64,000 nucleotides of DNA from Brevundimonas subvibrioides (lineage in GTDB: Bacteria > Pseudomonadota > Alphaproteobacteria > Caulobacterales > Caulobacteraceae): NCBI RefSeq assembly GCF_027271155.1, contig NZ_CP114542.1:1674001-1738000 (forward strand). The letters are read 5' to 3'. Positions 37,853-48,578 of this stretch are shown in pieces (position 1 is the stretch's first letter; each line of letters opens with the position of its first letter). The notes beneath the pieces were generated by a model. The model was not told the DNA's origin. It worked only from the letters and a program-made list of their open reading frames with translations, and did not search any database. The position numbers and the translations under genes are program-made.

Positions 37853-39298
37853 ATGCCTGACCTGTCCCAAGCCCTCTATCTGGCCGCCCCGGAGCTGACG
37901 CTCGCCATCGGTGCGCTTGTCCTGTTGCTGCTCGGCGCCTTCATCGGCGAGACGTCGGCGCGGCTGGTGTCGATCCTGTCCGTCGCCCTGCTGATCGCCG
38001 CCGCCGCCGTCGCCGCGACCGGCCCGCTCGGCACCGCCTTCAACGGGGCCTATGTCGCCGATCCGCTGGCTGTCTATGCCAAGGTCGCCATCTATCTGGC
38101 CTCGGCCGTGGCCGTCGTTCTGGGCGGCGGCTGGATGCAGCGCACCGGCATCGCCCGGTTCGAGTTCCCGATCCTGATCGTCCTGGCCGCCGTCGGCATG
38201 GGGATGATGGTGTCGTCCGGAGACCTGATTTCGCTGTATGTCGGCGTCGAGCTGCACTCGCTGGCCCTCTATGTGCTGGCCGCCTATCACCGCGACGACC
38301 TGAAGGCGTCCGAGGCCGGCCTGAAGTATTTCGTGCTCGGGGCCCTGTCCTCCGGCCTGCTGCTGTATGGCTCCAGCCTGATCTACGGCTTCTCGGGCTC
38401 GATGCATTTCGAGGACATCGCCGCCTATGCCACGGCCCACCCCGGTCCCGGCCTGATCTTCGGGCTGGTGTTCCTGATCTGCGGTCTGGCGTTCAAGGTC
38501 TCGGCCGCGCCGTTCCACATGTGGACGCCCGACGTCTATGAAGGCGCGCCGACGCCGGTCGTGGCCTTCTTCACCACGGCCCCCAAGATGGCCGCCATGG
38601 TGCTGTTCGCCCGCGCCCTGTCGGAAGGCTTCCTGCAGGCGCACGACCAGTGGGCCCAGGTGCTGATCCTGATCGCCCTCGCCAGCTTCGTGGTCGGAGC
38701 CTGGGGCGGTCTGGCGCAGAAGGACATCCAGCGCCTGCTGGCCTATTCGTCGATCGCCAATATCGGCTACGCCATTCTGGGCATCGCCGCGGGGACCGAG
38801 CAGGGGCTGCAGGCCATGGTCATGTTCATGACCCTGTACATGATCGACACCATGGGCTTCTTCGCCATCCTCCTTTCGCTGAGCCGCAACGGTCGTCCGA
38901 TCCGGAAGATCGCCGATCTGGCCGGCCTGAAGAAGGACCGGCCGGTCACCGCCATGGCCATCACCGTGCTGTCGCTGTCGGTGCTGGGCATGCCACCGTT
39001 CTCGGGCTTCTGGGGCAAATACTATGTCTTCGGCGCCGCGGCTTCGGCCGGCTACTGGATGGTGGCAGCGGCGGGTCTGGTGGCCTCGGTCGTGGCGGCC
39101 TTCTACTATCTGCGCATCATCAAGCTGATGTGGTTCGACGCGGCCCCGGACGACATGGTGGCCACCGACAGGGCTCCGGTCGAGAGCCAGTGGATCGGCT
39201 GGGCCTGCGCGGCCTTCAGCTTCCCCCTGGTGACCGTCGGCCTGATCTGGCTGGAGCCCCTGACACGCATCGCTGCGACCGGGTTCGGAGCGAAGTAG
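37853..39298 (+). CDS. nuoN: NADH-quinone oxidoreductase subunit N
   Basis: A 481-residue antiporter-like subunit (ND2). Blocks: LISLYVGVELHSLALYVLAA, VSAAPFHMWTPDVYEGAPTP, KDIQRLLAYSSIANIGYAIL and GMPPFSGFWGKYYVF. It is the last complex I gene; birA begins 4 bp after its stop, so the operon probably continues into birA and coaX. Confidence 0.97.
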   Translation: MPDLSQALYLAAPELTLAIGALVLLLLGAFIGETSARLVSILSVALLIAAAAVAATGPLGTAFNGAYVADPLAVYAKVAIYLASAVAVVLGGGWMQRTGIARFEFPILIVLAAVGMGMMVSSGDLISLYVGVELHSLALYVLAAYHRDDLKASEAGLKYFVLGALSSGLLLYGSSLIYGFSGSMHFEDIAAYATAHPGPGLIFGLVFLICGLAFKVSAAPFHMWTPDVYEGAPTPVVAFFTTAPKMAAMVLFARALSEGFLQAHDQWAQVLILIALASFVVGAWGGLAQKDIQRLLAYSSIANIGYAILGIAAGTEQGLQAMVMFMTLYMIDTMGFFAILLSLSRNGRPIRKIADLAGLKKDRPVTAMAITVLSLSVLGMPPFSGFWGKYYVFGAAASAGYWMVAAAGLVASVVAAFYYLRIIKLMWFDAAPDDMVATDRAPVESQWIGWACAAFSFPLVTVGLIWLEPLTRIAATGFGAK

Positions 39299-39302
39299 GG
39301 CG

Positions 39303-40049
39303 GTGACGCCGCCCATTGATCTGCTGGACGAGATCGATTCCACCAACGCCGAGGCACGCCGCCGCGCCGAGGCTGGCGAAACCGTAGCCCGGTGGATCGT
39401 CGCCCGTCGACAGTCCGCCGGACGCGGGCGGCGCGGGCGCGAATGGAACAGCGACACCGGCAACCTGTTCGCCACCCTGCTGACCCTGACCCACAAGGCC
39501 CCGGCCGAGGCGGTGCAGGTGACCTTCGTCGCGGCGCTCGCCGTCGCCGACCTGCTGGATGCCTTCGCCGTGCCCGGATCGGTCAGTATCAAATGGCCCA
39601 ATGACGTAATGCTCGCGGGCGACAAGGCCGCCGGCATCCTGATCGAGTCCGGTGCGCACGATTCCGGCGCGCTGTGGCTGGCCATCGGCATCGGCGTGAA
39701 CCTGGCCCATGCGCCCGAGGGGACCGAACGACCCGCGACCTGTCTGGCCAGCCACCTGCGCTCCGATATCGCCTGTCCGCCGTCCATTGACGCCGCCGCG
39801 AGCGTGCTCGCCGAGGCCTTTGCCGTCTGGCAGGCGCGCTGGGAAAGCCTGGGCTTCCAGCCCATCCTCGACGCCTGGATTGCGCGCACCGGGGGGCTGG
39901 ACGGCCCCTGTGTCGCCCGGCTGGGTCATGAGACGGTCGAGGGGACCGCCGATGGCGTGGCCCCGGACGGGGCCCTCCGCCTGCGCACGGCCGATGGTCA
40001 GCTGCGGCTGATCTCGGCGGGCGATGTCTTTTTTGGAGTGGCTGCCTGA
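39303..40049 (+). CDS. birA: Biotin--[acetyl-CoA carboxylase] ligase
   Basis: A 248-residue biotin protein ligase that forms biotinyl-AMP and attaches biotin to the carboxylase carrier protein. Motifs: [37 protein letters not shown] (the GRGRxGR adenylate loop) and [19 protein letters not shown]. There is no N-terminal helix-turn-helix, so it cannot repress a biotin operon. GTG start; the stop overlaps coaX (TGATG). Position after nuoN is common in alphaproteobacteria. Confidence 0.94.
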   Translation: MTPPIDLLDEIDSTNAEARRRAEAGETVARWIVARRQSAGRGRRGREWNSDTGNLFATLLTLTHKAPAEAVQVTFVAALAVADLLDAFAVPGSVSIKWPNDVMLAGDKAAGILIESGAHDSGALWLAIGIGVNLAHAPEGTERPATCLASHLRSDIACPPSIDAAASVLAEAFAVWQARWESLGFQPILDAWIARTGGLDGPCVARLGHETVEGTADGVAPDGALRLRTADGQLRLISAGDVFFGVAA

Positions 40050-40828
40050 TGCTTCTCGCCATCGAACAGGGCAATACGAACACGCTGTTCGCGGTCCATG
40101 ACGGCGAGGCCTGGATCGCTCAGTGGCGCACGGCGACCGAGGCCAGCCGCACCGCCGACGAGTATGCCGTCTGGCTGACGCAGCTGCTGGCGATGCGCCA
40201 CATCGCGCTGACGTCCCTGACCGGCTGCATCATCTCCAGCGTCGTGCCCCAGTCGATCTTCAACCTGAGAAACCTCGCCCGGCGCTATCTGTCGGTCGAG
40301 CCCCTGGTCATCGGCGACAATGTCGAGCTGGGCATTCCCGTGCGGATCAGGAAACCCAGCGAGGCGGGTGCGGATCGGCTGGTCAATGCGATCGGCGCGC
40401 ATCTGATCTATCGCGGCGACCTGATCGTCATCGACTCAGGCACCGCCACCACCTTCGACATCGTCGCCGCCGACGGGGCGTTCGAGGGCGGGGCGATCGC
40501 ACCCGGCATCAACCTCAGCCTTCAGGCCCTGCACGAGGCGGCGGCCATGCTGCCGCGTATCGCCATCCAGAGGCCCGACACCGTGATCGGCAAGGACACC
40601 GTGTCCAATATGCAGTCCGGGGTCTTCTGGGGTTATGTCAGCCTGATCGAGGGCATGGTCGCCCGCATCAAGGCGGAGTGGGGGGCACCCATGACCGTCG
40701 TCGGCACAGGCGGCGTGGCCAGCCTGTTCGAAGGCGCGACGAATTCCATCGACCGGTTCGATCCGGACCTGACCATCCGCGGCCTGCTCGAAATCTGGCG
40801 CCGCAATACCCATCTGACGGACACATGA
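40049..40828 (+). CDS. coaX: Type III pantothenate kinase
   Basis: A 259-residue ASKHA-fold kinase for the first step of coenzyme A synthesis. It has the phosphate-binding start [11 protein letters not shown], where most type III kinases have D-x-GNT, then [44 protein letters not shown] and [11 protein letters not shown]. The Glu at the usual Asp position is an unusual detail; I recall similar sequences from Caulobacter relatives. The stop overlaps rnj (ATGA). Confidence 0.92.
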   Translation: MLLAIEQGNTNTLFAVHDGEAWIAQWRTATEASRTADEYAVWLTQLLAMRHIALTSLTGCIISSVVPQSIFNLRNLARRYLSVEPLVIGDNVELGIPVRIRKPSEAGADRLVNAIGAHLIYRGDLIVIDSGTATTFDIVAADGAFEGGAIAPGINLSLQALHEAAAMLPRIAIQRPDTVIGKDTVSNMQSGVFWGYVSLIEGMVARIKAEWGAPMTVVGTGGVASLFEGATNSIDRFDPDLTIRGLLEIWRRNTHLTDT

Positions 40829-42501
40829 CAAAAATCAAAGCGAACGACGAACTCGTCTACCTGCCGCTGGGCGGCTCGGGCGAGGTCGGTATGAACCTCA
40901 ACTGCTATGGCTACGGCCCCGAAGACGACCGCCAGTGGATCATCGTCGACGTCGGCGTGACCTTCGGCGACCAGTCCACGCCCGGCGTCGACATCATCGT
41001 GCCCGACCCCGCCTTCCTCGAAGGCGAGACCATCCGCGGCATCCTGCTGACCCATGCGCACGAAGACCACATCGGGGCCCTGCCGTGGCTGTGGGAGCGG
41101 ATGAAGGCCCCGCTCTACGCCACGCCCTTCACCGCCTTCCTGATCCGCGAGAAGCTGCGGGACCGGGGTCTGCGCGACGTCAAGATCATCGAGGTGCCCA
41201 TGGGCGGCCATGTCGATCTGGGCCCGTTCTCGGTGGACTTCATCACCATGACCCACTCGATCGCCGAGCCGAACGGGCTGAAGATCGCGACCCCGCTGGG
41301 CACGGTCTTCCACACCGGCGACTGGAAGCTGGATCCCAACCCCATCATCGGCAAGCCCACCGACATCGCCGCCATCACCCGGATGGGCGACGAGGGCCTG
41401 CTGGCCATGGTCTGCGATTCGACCAACGTCTTCGTCGAGGGCGAGGCCGGGTCGGAGCTTGAGGCCCAGGACGGTCTGATCGAACTGATCGGCTCGCTGA
41501 AAACCGGCCGTATCGCCGTCGGCTGCTTCGCCTCCAACGTCGCCCGCATGGTCAGCGTCATCAAGGCGGCGGACAAGGCGGGCCGTCGCGTGGCCCTGGC
41601 CGGTCGCTCGATGCACCGGATCACGGCGGCGGCGAAACACGTCGGCCTGTTCAATGACTCCAGGGCCATCCTGTCCGAAGACGAGGCCCGTCACTGGCCG
41701 GCCGACGAGATCCTGTATCTGTGCACCGGCAGCCAGGGCGAGGACCGGGCGGCCCTGTCGCGCGTCGCCGACGGATCGCATCCCTTCATCAAACTGGGTC
41801 TGGGCGACCACTGCATCTTCTCGTCGCGGATCATTCCGGGCAACGAACTGGCTATCGCCGAGCTTCAGGATCGCCTCGCCGACCGGGGCGTGCGCCTCTA
41901 TACCGAGAAGGATCATCCGGGCATCCACGTCTCGGGCCACCCGTGCCGCGACGAGATGCGGCAGATGTATGCCTGGGCCCGGCCGCGCATCTCGGTCCCG
42001 ACCCACGGCATGCGCCGCCACTTGATGGAGCACGCCGCCCTGGCCCGCGATCTGGGCGTGCCCGAGACGGTCACGCCCCGGAACGGCGACCTGGTGCGAC
42101 TGGCCCCCGGCGTCGCCGCCATCATCGACGAAGTGCCCAACGGTCGTCTGTATGTCGACGGCGGCATGGTGGTCACGGAGAAGGGCGAGGCCCTGCGCGA
42201 GCGTCGCCACGCCTCGACCAATGGCGTGCTGGTCGTCAGCTTCGCCATGGACAAGCGCGGCAAGATCGTCTCAGACATCGACGTGCGCGGCATCGGCCTG
42301 CCGGGCGACGAGGTCACGCCGCTGGGCGACGCTCTGGATGACCTCGCCGAACGGGTCGAACAGGCCGTCAACAGCCTGAAGGGCGAGGCGAGGCATGACG
42401 ACATGGTCGTCGAACAGGCCGTCGGTCGGGTGCTGAAGAAGGCCAGCCAGCAAATCTGGGACCGCCGCCCGATCGTCGAGACGGTGATCCTGAGGCTGTG
42501 A
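40825..42501 (+). CDS. rnj: Ribonuclease J
   Basis: A 558-residue metallo-beta-lactamase/beta-CASP nuclease for RNA turnover and rRNA end maturation. The zinc motif is [13 protein letters not shown] (about residues 76-88), with [14 protein letters not shown] and [13 protein letters not shown]; the beta-CASP part has [14 protein letters not shown] and [15 protein letters not shown]. An open frame extends upstream over coaX and is ignored. ATG 40825 overlaps the coaX stop; the rnj stop overlaps mce. Confidence 0.95.
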   Translation: MTKIKANDELVYLPLGGSGEVGMNLNCYGYGPEDDRQWIIVDVGVTFGDQSTPGVDIIVPDPAFLEGETIRGILLTHAHEDHIGALPWLWERMKAPLYATPFTAFLIREKLRDRGLRDVKIIEVPMGGHVDLGPFSVDFITMTHSIAEPNGLKIATPLGTVFHTGDWKLDPNPIIGKPTDIAAITRMGDEGLLAMVCDSTNVFVEGEAGSELEAQDGLIELIGSLKTGRIAVGCFASNVARMVSVIKAADKAGRRVALAGRSMHRITAAAKHVGLFNDSRAILSEDEARHWPADEILYLCTGSQGEDRAALSRVADGSHPFIKLGLGDHCIFSSRIIPGNELAIAELQDRLADRGVRLYTEKDHPGIHVSGHPCRDEMRQMYAWARPRISVPTHGMRRHLMEHAALARDLGVPETVTPRNGDLVRLAPGVAAIIDEVPNGRLYVDGGMVVTEKGEALRERRHASTNGVLVVSFAMDKRGKIVSDIDVRGIGLPGDEVTPLGDALDDLAERVEQAVNSLKGEARHDDMVVEQAVGRVLKKASQQIWDRRPIVETVILRL

Positions 42502-42923
42502 TGATCGGCAGACTGAACCATATCGGTGTCGCGACGCCCTCGATCGAGGCCAGCGTCGCCCTGTATCGCGACCTGCTGGGGGCCACACGGGCGGGCGAGC
42601 CGTTCGATCTGCCGGCCCAGGGCGTGCGCGTCTGTTTCATCGACCTGCCCAACAGCCAGATCGAGCTGATCGAGCCGCTGGGCGAAGACAGCCCGATCCA
42701 CGGCTTTCTCGCGAAGAATCCGAAGGGCGGTCAGCACCACGTCTGTTTCGAGGTCGAGGATATCCTGATCGCCCGCGACGCCCTGCGAGCGAAGGGCGCG
42801 ACCCTGCTCGGCACCGGCGAGCCGCGCATCGGAGCCCACGGTACGCCCATCCTGTTCCTGCATCCGAAAGACATGGGCGGCGTCCTGATCGAACTGATGG
42901 AAACCCCCGGGGAGGCCCACTGA
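42501..42923 (+). CDS. mce: Methylmalonyl-CoA epimerase
   Basis: A 140-residue VOC-fold enzyme interconverting (R)- and (S)-methylmalonyl-CoA in propionate metabolism. Blocks: [53 protein letters not shown] and [16 protein letters not shown] with the metal-binding His and Glu residues. ATG 42501 overlaps the rnj stop; a GTG one codon earlier is possible. The stop overlaps the DUF1467 gene. Confidence 0.94.
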   Translation: MIGRLNHIGVATPSIEASVALYRDLLGATRAGEPFDLPAQGVRVCFIDLPNSQIELIEPLGEDSPIHGFLAKNPKGGQHHVCFEVEDILIARDALRAKGATLLGTGEPRIGAHGTPILFLHPKDMGGVLIELMETPGEAH

Positions 42924-43186
42924 TGCCCATCGGTCCCATGACCATGTTCGCCATCTACATCGTCGTCTGGTGGGTGGTGCTGTTCGGCATCCTGCCGCTG
43001 GGCACGTCAGCCGAGACGCACGAGCCGCCGACCGACGGCAGCCAGTGGGGCGCGCCGAAGACGCCGAACCTGAAGCGCAAGTTCATCACGACCACCTGGG
43101 TCGCCCTGATCGTCTGGGCCCTGGTGATGTTCCTCGTCTACATCGGCTGGATGCCCCTGCCGGACCTCGCGCCGCCGGCTGTCTAG
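42923..43186 (+). CDS. DUF1467 family small membrane protein
   Basis: An 87-residue protein with two membrane helices ([19 protein letters not shown] and [16 protein letters not shown]) and an intervening loop with [20 protein letters not shown], matching DUF1467. The gene sits between mce and proS in many alphaproteobacteria. The function is unknown. It is coupled to mce by TGATG. Confidence 0.85.
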   Translation: MPIGPMTMFAIYIVVWWVVLFGILPLGTSAETHEPPTDGSQWGAPKTPNLKRKFITTTWVALIVWALVMFLVYIGWMPLPDLAPPAV

Positions 43187-43257
43187 ACCGCCTAGCTTTT
43201 GCCCCGGTGACCCGGCTAAAGCAGGGGCTTCCTGACGCCTTCGCATTCGAGACGCCC

Positions 43258-44571
43258 ATGCGCCTGTCGCGCTTCTTCCTGCCCACGCTCAAAGAGGCGC
43301 CCAGCGACGCCCAGATCGTCTCGCACCAGCTGATGCTGAGGGCCGGGATGATCAAGCAGGAGGCGGCCGGCATCTATGCCTGGCTGCCGCTGGGCCTGCG
43401 GGTCCTGAAGCGCATCGAGCAGATCGTCCGCGAGGAGCAGGAGCGGGCAGGGGCCGTCGAGGTTCTGATGCCGACGCTGCAACTGGCCGACCTGTGGCGC
43501 GAGTCGGGCCGCTACGACGCCTATGGCCCGGAGATGCTGCGCATCACCGACCGGCACGAGCGCGAGCTGCTGTACGGCCCCACCAACGAGGAGATGATCA
43601 CCGACATCTTCCGCAGCTTCGTGAAGAGCTACAAGGCGCTGCCGCTGAACCTGTTTCACATCCAGTGGAAGTTCCGCGACGAGCGCCGGCCGCGCTTCGG
43701 CGTCATGCGCGGGCGCGAGTTCCTGATGAAGGACGCCTATTCCTTCGATATCGACGAGGCGTCGGCGCGGCGGGCCTACAACCGCATGTTCGTGGCCTAT
43801 CTGAACACCTTCGCGCGGATGGGGCTGAAGGCCGTGCCGATGCGCGCCGACACGGGGCCGATCGGCGGCGACCTGAGCCACGAGTTCATCGTCCTGGCCG
43901 AGACCGGCGAAAGCCAGGTCTTCTGCGACAAGGCCCTGGTCGAGATGCCGGCCCCCGGTCCCGACGTCGACTGGAACGACCTGCAGGCCATCGTGGACGG
44001 CCGCATCTCGCTGTATGCCGCCACCGAGGAAATGCACGACGCCGCCCAGTTCGAGGCTCAGACTGCACCGGCCGATCGCCTGACCGCGCGCGGCATCGAG
44101 GTCGGGCATATCTTCTATTTCGGCACCAAATACTCCGCCCCGATGAAGGCGAAGGTCGCCGGACCCGACGGACAGGACACCGAGGTCCACATGGGCTCCT
44201 ATGGTGTCGGGGTCTCCCGCCTGCTGGGGGCGATCATCGAGGCCAGCCATGACGACGCCGGGATCATCTGGCCGGACGCCGTGGCCCCGTTCGACGTGGT
44301 CGTCATCAACCTGCGCGCCAACGATCCGGGCGTCTGCGAGGCCTGCGAGGCGGCCGTCGAGGCCCTGGAGGCCGCCGGCAAGTCGGTGCTGTATGACGAC
44401 ACCGACGAACGGCCGGGCGGCAAGTTCGCGACCGCCGACCTGATCGGCATCCCCTGGCAGCTGACGATCGGGCCCAAGGGCGTGGCCGAGGGCGTGGTCG
44501 AGCTGAAGCGCAGGGCCTCGGGCGAGAAGTCGACCCTGCCTCTGGATCAGGCGCTGGAGCACATCGGTTGA
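43258..44571 (+). CDS. proS: Proline--tRNA ligase (short, without editing insertion)
   Basis: A 437-residue class II synthetase. Blocks: [20 protein letters not shown] at the start, [40 protein letters not shown] (motif 2) and [20 protein letters not shown] (motif 3), then a C-terminal anticodon-binding domain with [20 protein letters not shown]. The length shows that the roughly 180-residue INS editing domain of E. coli ProS is absent, as usual in alphaproteobacteria. The upstream open frame over the DUF1467 gene is ignored. The stop overlaps lolC (TTGA). Confidence 0.96.
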   Translation: MRLSRFFLPTLKEAPSDAQIVSHQLMLRAGMIKQEAAGIYAWLPLGLRVLKRIEQIVREEQERAGAVEVLMPTLQLADLWRESGRYDAYGPEMLRITDRHERELLYGPTNEEMITDIFRSFVKSYKALPLNLFHIQWKFRDERRPRFGVMRGREFLMKDAYSFDIDEASARRAYNRMFVAYLNTFARMGLKAVPMRADTGPIGGDLSHEFIVLAETGESQVFCDKALVEMPAPGPDVDWNDLQAIVDGRISLYAATEEMHDAAQFEAQTAPADRLTARGIEVGHIFYFGTKYSAPMKAKVAGPDGQDTEVHMGSYGVGVSRLLGAIIEASHDDAGIIWPDAVAPFDVVVINLRANDPGVCEACEAAVEALEAAGKSVLYDDTDERPGGKFATADLIGIPWQLTIGPKGVAEGVVELKRRASGEKSTLPLDQALEHIG

Positions 44572-45869
44572 CCACGACGCCGCTCGACGCGCCCGCGAAA
44601 CCCGCCGGGGCCTTTTCCACCTGGGAGATCGGTCTCGCGCTGCGCTACCTGCGGGCGAGGCGCAAGGAGGGCGGGGTCGCGACCATCGCCATCATCAGCT
44701 TCGTCGGCATCATGCTGGCCGTCGCGGTCCTGATCAGTGTGATGAGCATCATGGCCGGGTTCCGGACGGAACTGCTGGGCCGGATGCTGAGCTTCAACGG
44801 GCATATGTATGTCCAGGGCCAGGTGTTGAGTGCTCCGGATCGCGACGCGGTCGTCGCGCGGCTGAAGGCCGTTCCGGGCGTACGGAGCGTCAGCCCGCTG
44901 ACCGAGTCCCAGGCCCTGATCATCGCCGGCGGCCAGACGACCGGCGGCGTGGTGCGCGGTCTTCGTCCCGAGGATCTGGACACCATGCAGTATGTGTCGT
45001 CCAGCCTGTCGGCCAAGGCCAAGGCCAGCTTCGGCCAGGGTGCCTATGGCGGCGACAATGTCCTGATTGGACAGGCCCTGGCCGACCAGCTGGGTCTGCG
45101 CGTCGGGGACCCGATCCAGATCTATTCGCCGACCGGCGCGGACTCGGCGTTCGGCAATCTGGGCGGTCTGTCCAAGACCTATCGCGTCGGCGGAATGTAT
45201 TCGTCGGGCACCGCCGATTACGACCGCATCTTCATCTTCATGCCGCTGGAGCAGGCCCAGCTGTTCTTCGGCAAGGAAGGCCTCTGGGACGTGATCGAAA
45301 TGAAGGTCGCCGAACCGGATCGGGTCGGTGAATACATCGCGCCCGTTCGCGCCGCCGCCGGACCCGGTGCCTTCGTGATGGACTGGCGCGATCGTCTGGC
45401 CGCCTTCTGGGGCGCGTTGAAGGTCGAGCGGGCGGCCATGTCGATCATCCTCGGCCTTGTCGTCGCCATCGCGGCCATGAACATCATTTCGGGCATCGTC
45501 ATGCTGGTGAAGAACAAGGGACGCGACATCGCCATCCTGCGCACCATCGGGGCCAGTCCGGCGTCGATCCTTCGCGTCTTCTTCATGGCAGGCGCGACCA
45601 TCGGCGTGGCGGGAACGCTGGCGGGCCTGACCTTGGGTCTGCTGTTCTGCATGAACATTGGCGCGATCCAGCATTTCCTGGAGGCCATCACGGGCGTGCA
45701 ACTGTTCAACGCCGACGTTTATATGCTCGATGCCATCCCGGCCGAAGTGGATCCCGCGGACGTGTTCTGGGTCGCGGTCTGGTCGCTGATCATGAGCTGC
45801 GTGGCCAGCTTGCCGCCGTCGTGGTCCGCCTCGCGCATCGATCCGGTCGAGGCCCTGCGTTATGAGTAG
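44568..45869 (+). CDS. lolC: Lipoprotein-releasing ABC transporter permease LolC/LolE
   Basis: A 433-residue inner-membrane permease with an N-terminal helix, a large periplasmic domain and three C-terminal helices. [41 protein letters not shown] and [20 protein letters not shown] are typical. With LolD it extracts outer-membrane lipoproteins and passes them to LolA. Only one permease gene is present, so the complex is probably a homodimer. The start is TTG at 44568, overlapping the proS stop. The 3' end overlaps lolD by eight bases. Confidence 0.93.
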   Translation: MTTTPLDAPAKPAGAFSTWEIGLALRYLRARRKEGGVATIAIISFVGIMLAVAVLISVMSIMAGFRTELLGRMLSFNGHMYVQGQVLSAPDRDAVVARLKAVPGVRSVSPLTESQALIIAGGQTTGGVVRGLRPEDLDTMQYVSSSLSAKAKASFGQGAYGGDNVLIGQALADQLGLRVGDPIQIYSPTGADSAFGNLGGLSKTYRVGGMYSSGTADYDRIFIFMPLEQAQLFFGKEGLWDVIEMKVAEPDRVGEYIAPVRAAAGPGAFVMDWRDRLAAFWGALKVERAAMSIILGLVVAIAAMNIISGIVMLVKNKGRDIAILRTIGASPASILRVFFMAGATIGVAGTLAGLTLGLLFCMNIGAIQHFLEAITGVQLFNADVYMLDAIPAEVDPADVFWVAVWSLIMSCVASLPPSWSASRIDPVEALRYE

Positions 45870-46563
45870 TCCTGTCCTCAGCCTGCGCGGGATCACCCGC
45901 ACCTATACGACCGGGCAGGGCGACCTGACCGTGTTGAAGGGTGTCGACCTCGATGTCTTTCCGGGTGAACTGGTCGGGCTGATCGGGCCGTCGGGCTCGG
46001 GCAAGTCGTCGCTGCTGCATGCCGCCGGTCTGCTGGAACGGCCGACCTCGGGTGAGGTCCGGATCGACGGCGAGGATGTCGGCAGCCTCGACGAGCGGGC
46101 GCGCACGCGGCTGCGCCTGTCGCGGATCGGCTTCGTCTATCAGTTCCACCATCTGCTGCCGGAGTTCGACGCACGCGACAACGTGGCCCTGCCGATGCGG
46201 ATCGCCGGCTATTCGGAGACGGCTGCCCGCACCCGTGCCGAGGCGGCCCTGGGGTCGCTGGGTCTGGCCGAGCGCATCCTGCACCAGCCGGCGCAGATGT
46301 CGGGCGGGGAGCAGCAGCGGGTGGCCCTTGCCCGCGCCCTGGCCAACAGCCCGCGCCTGCTGCTGGCCGACGAGCCGACCGGCAACCTCGACCCGACCAC
46401 CAGCCAGACGGTGTTCGAGGCCCTGCAGAAATTGGTCAAGGAGACCGGCGTCGCCGCCCTGATCGCCACCCACAACATGGAGCTGGCCGGTCACATGGAC
46501 CGTGTGTTCGCTCTGAAGGACGGTCATCTGGCAGAACGCCCTGCCGAGGGCCGGGAATACTGA
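45862..46563 (+). CDS. lolD: Lipoprotein-releasing ABC transporter ATPase LolD
   Basis: A 233-residue ATPase with Walker A IGPSGSGKSSLLHAAGLLE, ABC signature QMSGGEQQRVALARALANS, Walker B LLLADEPTGNLDP and switch His in IATHNMELAGHMDRVF. The sequence fits the LolD/MacB subgroup, and the pairing with lolC fixes the assignment. ATG 45862 lies inside the end of lolC. A structured repeat follows its stop. Confidence 0.95.
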   Translation: MSSPVLSLRGITRTYTTGQGDLTVLKGVDLDVFPGELVGLIGPSGSGKSSLLHAAGLLERPTSGEVRIDGEDVGSLDERARTRLRLSRIGFVYQFHHLLPEFDARDNVALPMRIAGYSETAARTRAEAALGSLGLAERILHQPAQMSGGEQQRVALARALANSPRLLLADEPTGNLDPTTSQTVFEALQKLVKETGVAALIATHNMELAGHMDRVFALKDGHLAERPAEGREY

Positions 46564-46570
46564 TCTCCAT

Positions 46571-46698
46571 TCTCCGTGCATCCCGGCGGAGGCCGGGATC
46601 CAGTTCACGAACATGGTTGATGGATCTTAGGTCGGTTATCTCTGATTGGGGGCCGCACTCGCAATCTGGACCCCGGCCTTCGCCGGGGTGCACGGAGA
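46571..46698. repeat. 33-bp inverted repeat element with two self-complementary arms
   Basis: Arms 46571-46603 and 46666-46698 are inverted copies with 30 of 33 positions matching, 62 bases apart. Each arm is itself a hairpin (stems ATCCCGGC/GCCGGGAT and ACCCCGGC/GCCGGGGT). The arms differ at a T/C and an A/G that pair with each other, so the change is compensatory. The sequence GTGCATCCCGGC... resembles a repeat widely scattered in Caulobacter-group genomes. It occupies most of the 193-bp gap between lolD and pyrE; nothing else is seen in the gap. Confidence 0.8.
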
Positions 46699-46756
46699 GG
46701 GGGCTGCGTCACCGATCATCCTTCACCTCACGCGTTCCACGGCTTATGAACAGGCC

Positions 46757-47341
46757 ATGACCTCCGAAGACGTTCTCGACGAATTCCGCTCCGCCGGTGC
46801 CCTGCGCGAGGGGCATTTCGTGCTGTCCTCGGGCCTGCACAGCCCGGTCTTCCTGCAGAAGAACCTCGTCTTCATGGATGCCCGCCGTTGCGAGCGGCTC
46901 TGCAAGGCCCTGGCCGAGAAGATCACCGCCACCGTCGGGCCCGTCGATGTCGCCATCTCGCCCGCCGTGGGCGGCATCATCCCGGGATATGAGACCGCGC
47001 GTCATCTGGGCGTCCCGTCGATGTATGTCGAACGCGAGGGCGGCACATTCAAACTCCGGCGCGGCTTTCACGTCGAGCCCGGCCAGAAGGTGGTCATGGT
47101 CGAGGATATCGTGACCACGGGTCTGTCGAGCCGCGAATGCATCGCCGCCATCCGCGAGGCGGGCGGGGATGTCGTGGCCGCCGCCTGCATCGTCGACCGG
47201 TCCGGCGGTCGCGCCGACGTCGGCGTGCCCCTGGTCGCCCTGGCCACGCTGGATGTGCCGGCCTATGCCGCCGACGCCCTGCCGCCCGAACTCGCAGCCC
47301 TGCCCGTCGAGGATCCGGGCAGTCGCAGGCTGTCGAAATGA
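46757..47341 (+). CDS. pyrE: Orotate phosphoribosyltransferase
   Basis: A 194-residue enzyme making orotidine 5'-phosphate from orotate and PRPP in pyrimidine synthesis. Blocks: [40 protein letters not shown] and the PRPP loop [19 protein letters not shown] 46757 is chosen because the open frame upstream runs into the repeat element. The stop overlaps pdxJ (ATGA). Confidence 0.95.
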   Translation: MTSEDVLDEFRSAGALREGHFVLSSGLHSPVFLQKNLVFMDARRCERLCKALAEKITATVGPVDVAISPAVGGIIPGYETARHLGVPSMYVEREGGTFKLRRGFHVEPGQKVVMVEDIVTTGLSSRECIAAIREAGGDVVAAACIVDRSGGRADVGVPLVALATLDVPAYAADALPPELAALPVEDPGSRRLSK

Positions 47342-48105
47342 GCGAACGCGTCCGCCTCGGCGTCAACATCGACCACGTCGCGACCGTCCGGAACGCGCGG
47401 GGCGGCCTCTATCCCGATCCCGTCCGCGCCGCGCGGGAGGCTCTCGAGGCCGGAGCCGACGGGATCACCGCCCATCTGCGGGAGGACCGTCGCCATATCT
47501 CGGATGCCGACATCGATCATCTGTCGGCCGTGCTGCGCGATCAGGACCGCCCGCTGAACCTCGAGATGGCCGTGACGCAGGAGATGCTGGCCATCGCCCT
47601 GCATCATCGGCCCCACGCCGTATGCCTGGTGCCCGAGAAGCGCGAGGAGCGGACGACCGAGGGTGGCCTCGACGTCGTGGGCGGCCACAACTGGATCACA
47701 CCCGTGGTCGGACGTCTGAACGACGCCGGGTCACGCGTATCCCTGTTCATCGGGGCCGATCCGGCCCAGATCGAAGCGGCGTACCGGACCGGCGCGGCCG
47801 TGGTGGAGCTGCACACCGGCGCCTATTGCGACGCTGTGCGCGACGGCAGGCCGGACGATGCCGAACGCGAGCTGATCGCCCTGAAGGCGGGCGCGACCCA
47901 GGCCCGGGCGCTGGGGCTGGAGGTCCACGCCGGGCATGGCATCGACTACGAGACCGTCGCCGCGGTCGCCGCGATCCCCGAGATCATGGAACTGAACATC
48001 GGCCATTTCCTGATCGGGGAGGCGATCTTCGTCGGACTGGGTCCGGCGATCGGGCGGATGCGGGCTCTGATGGACGAGGCGCGGGCACCGGAGCCTGCCC
48101 GGTGA
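47338..48105 (+). CDS. pdxJ: Pyridoxine 5'-phosphate synthase
   Basis: A 255-residue TIM-barrel enzyme that joins 1-deoxyxylulose 5-phosphate and 3-amino-2-oxopropyl phosphate to pyridoxine 5'-phosphate. Blocks: [79 protein letters not shown] and [17 protein letters not shown]. It is coupled to pyrE by ATGA; acpS follows after 10 bp. Confidence 0.96.
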   Translation: MSERVRLGVNIDHVATVRNARGGLYPDPVRAAREALEAGADGITAHLREDRRHISDADIDHLSAVLRDQDRPLNLEMAVTQEMLAIALHHRPHAVCLVPEKREERTTEGGLDVVGGHNWITPVVGRLNDAGSRVSLFIGADPAQIEAAYRTGAAVVELHTGAYCDAVRDGRPDDAERELIALKAGATQARALGLEVHAGHGIDYETVAAVAAIPEIMELNIGHFLIGEAIFVGLGPAIGRMRALMDEARAPEPAR

Positions 48106-48115
48106 TCATCGGCGC

Positions 48116-48517
48116 ATGATTATCGGGGTGGGTGCAGACCTGTCGGACATCCGGCGCATCGAGGCGTCGATCGATCGTTTCGGCGACCGCTTCAAGAACC
48201 GATGCTTCACCGCGATCGAACGCGCCCGGTCGGAGCGCAAGCCCGATGCGGCCTGGAGCTATGCGAAGCGGTTCGCGGCCAAGGAGGCCTGCGCCAAGGC
48301 GCTGGGCACCGGGATGCGCCGGGACGTCTACTGGAAGGACATGGGGGTGGTGAATCTGCCCTCCGGACAGCCGACCCTGGCCCTGACCGGACCGGCGGCC
48401 GACCACCTGGCGCGGTTGACGCCGCCGGGCCACAGGGCGCACATTCATCTGACGCTGTCCGACGAACACCCCTATGCACTCGCCTTCGTGGTGATCGAAG
48501 CCTTGCCGATGGCGTAA
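48116..48517 (+). CDS. acpS: Holo-[acyl-carrier-protein] synthase
   Basis: A 133-residue phosphopantetheinyl transferase that activates ACP. It has [20 protein letters not shown] with the Mg-binding Asp, and the later [17 protein letters not shown] with the catalytic Glu/Lys; [18 protein letters not shown] closes the fold. The pdxJ-acpS-lepB-rnc-era order is standard for alphaproteobacteria. Confidence 0.95.
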   Translation: MIIGVGADLSDIRRIEASIDRFGDRFKNRCFTAIERARSERKPDAAWSYAKRFAAKEACAKALGTGMRRDVYWKDMGVVNLPSGQPTLALTGPAADHLARLTPPGHRAHIHLTLSDEHPYALAFVVIEALPMA

Positions 48518-48578
48518 TCGATATATACGCGTGCGAAGAAGACGCCGCACCGCGCGGCCGGGGACAGGCTTTCAGACG

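Noticed and set aside
43199..43222. Possible promoter TTGCCCC...GCTAAAGC before proS
   Set aside because: The spacer is about nine bases, shorter than the 10-14 expected for the Caulobacter housekeeping pattern, and the -35 match is poor.
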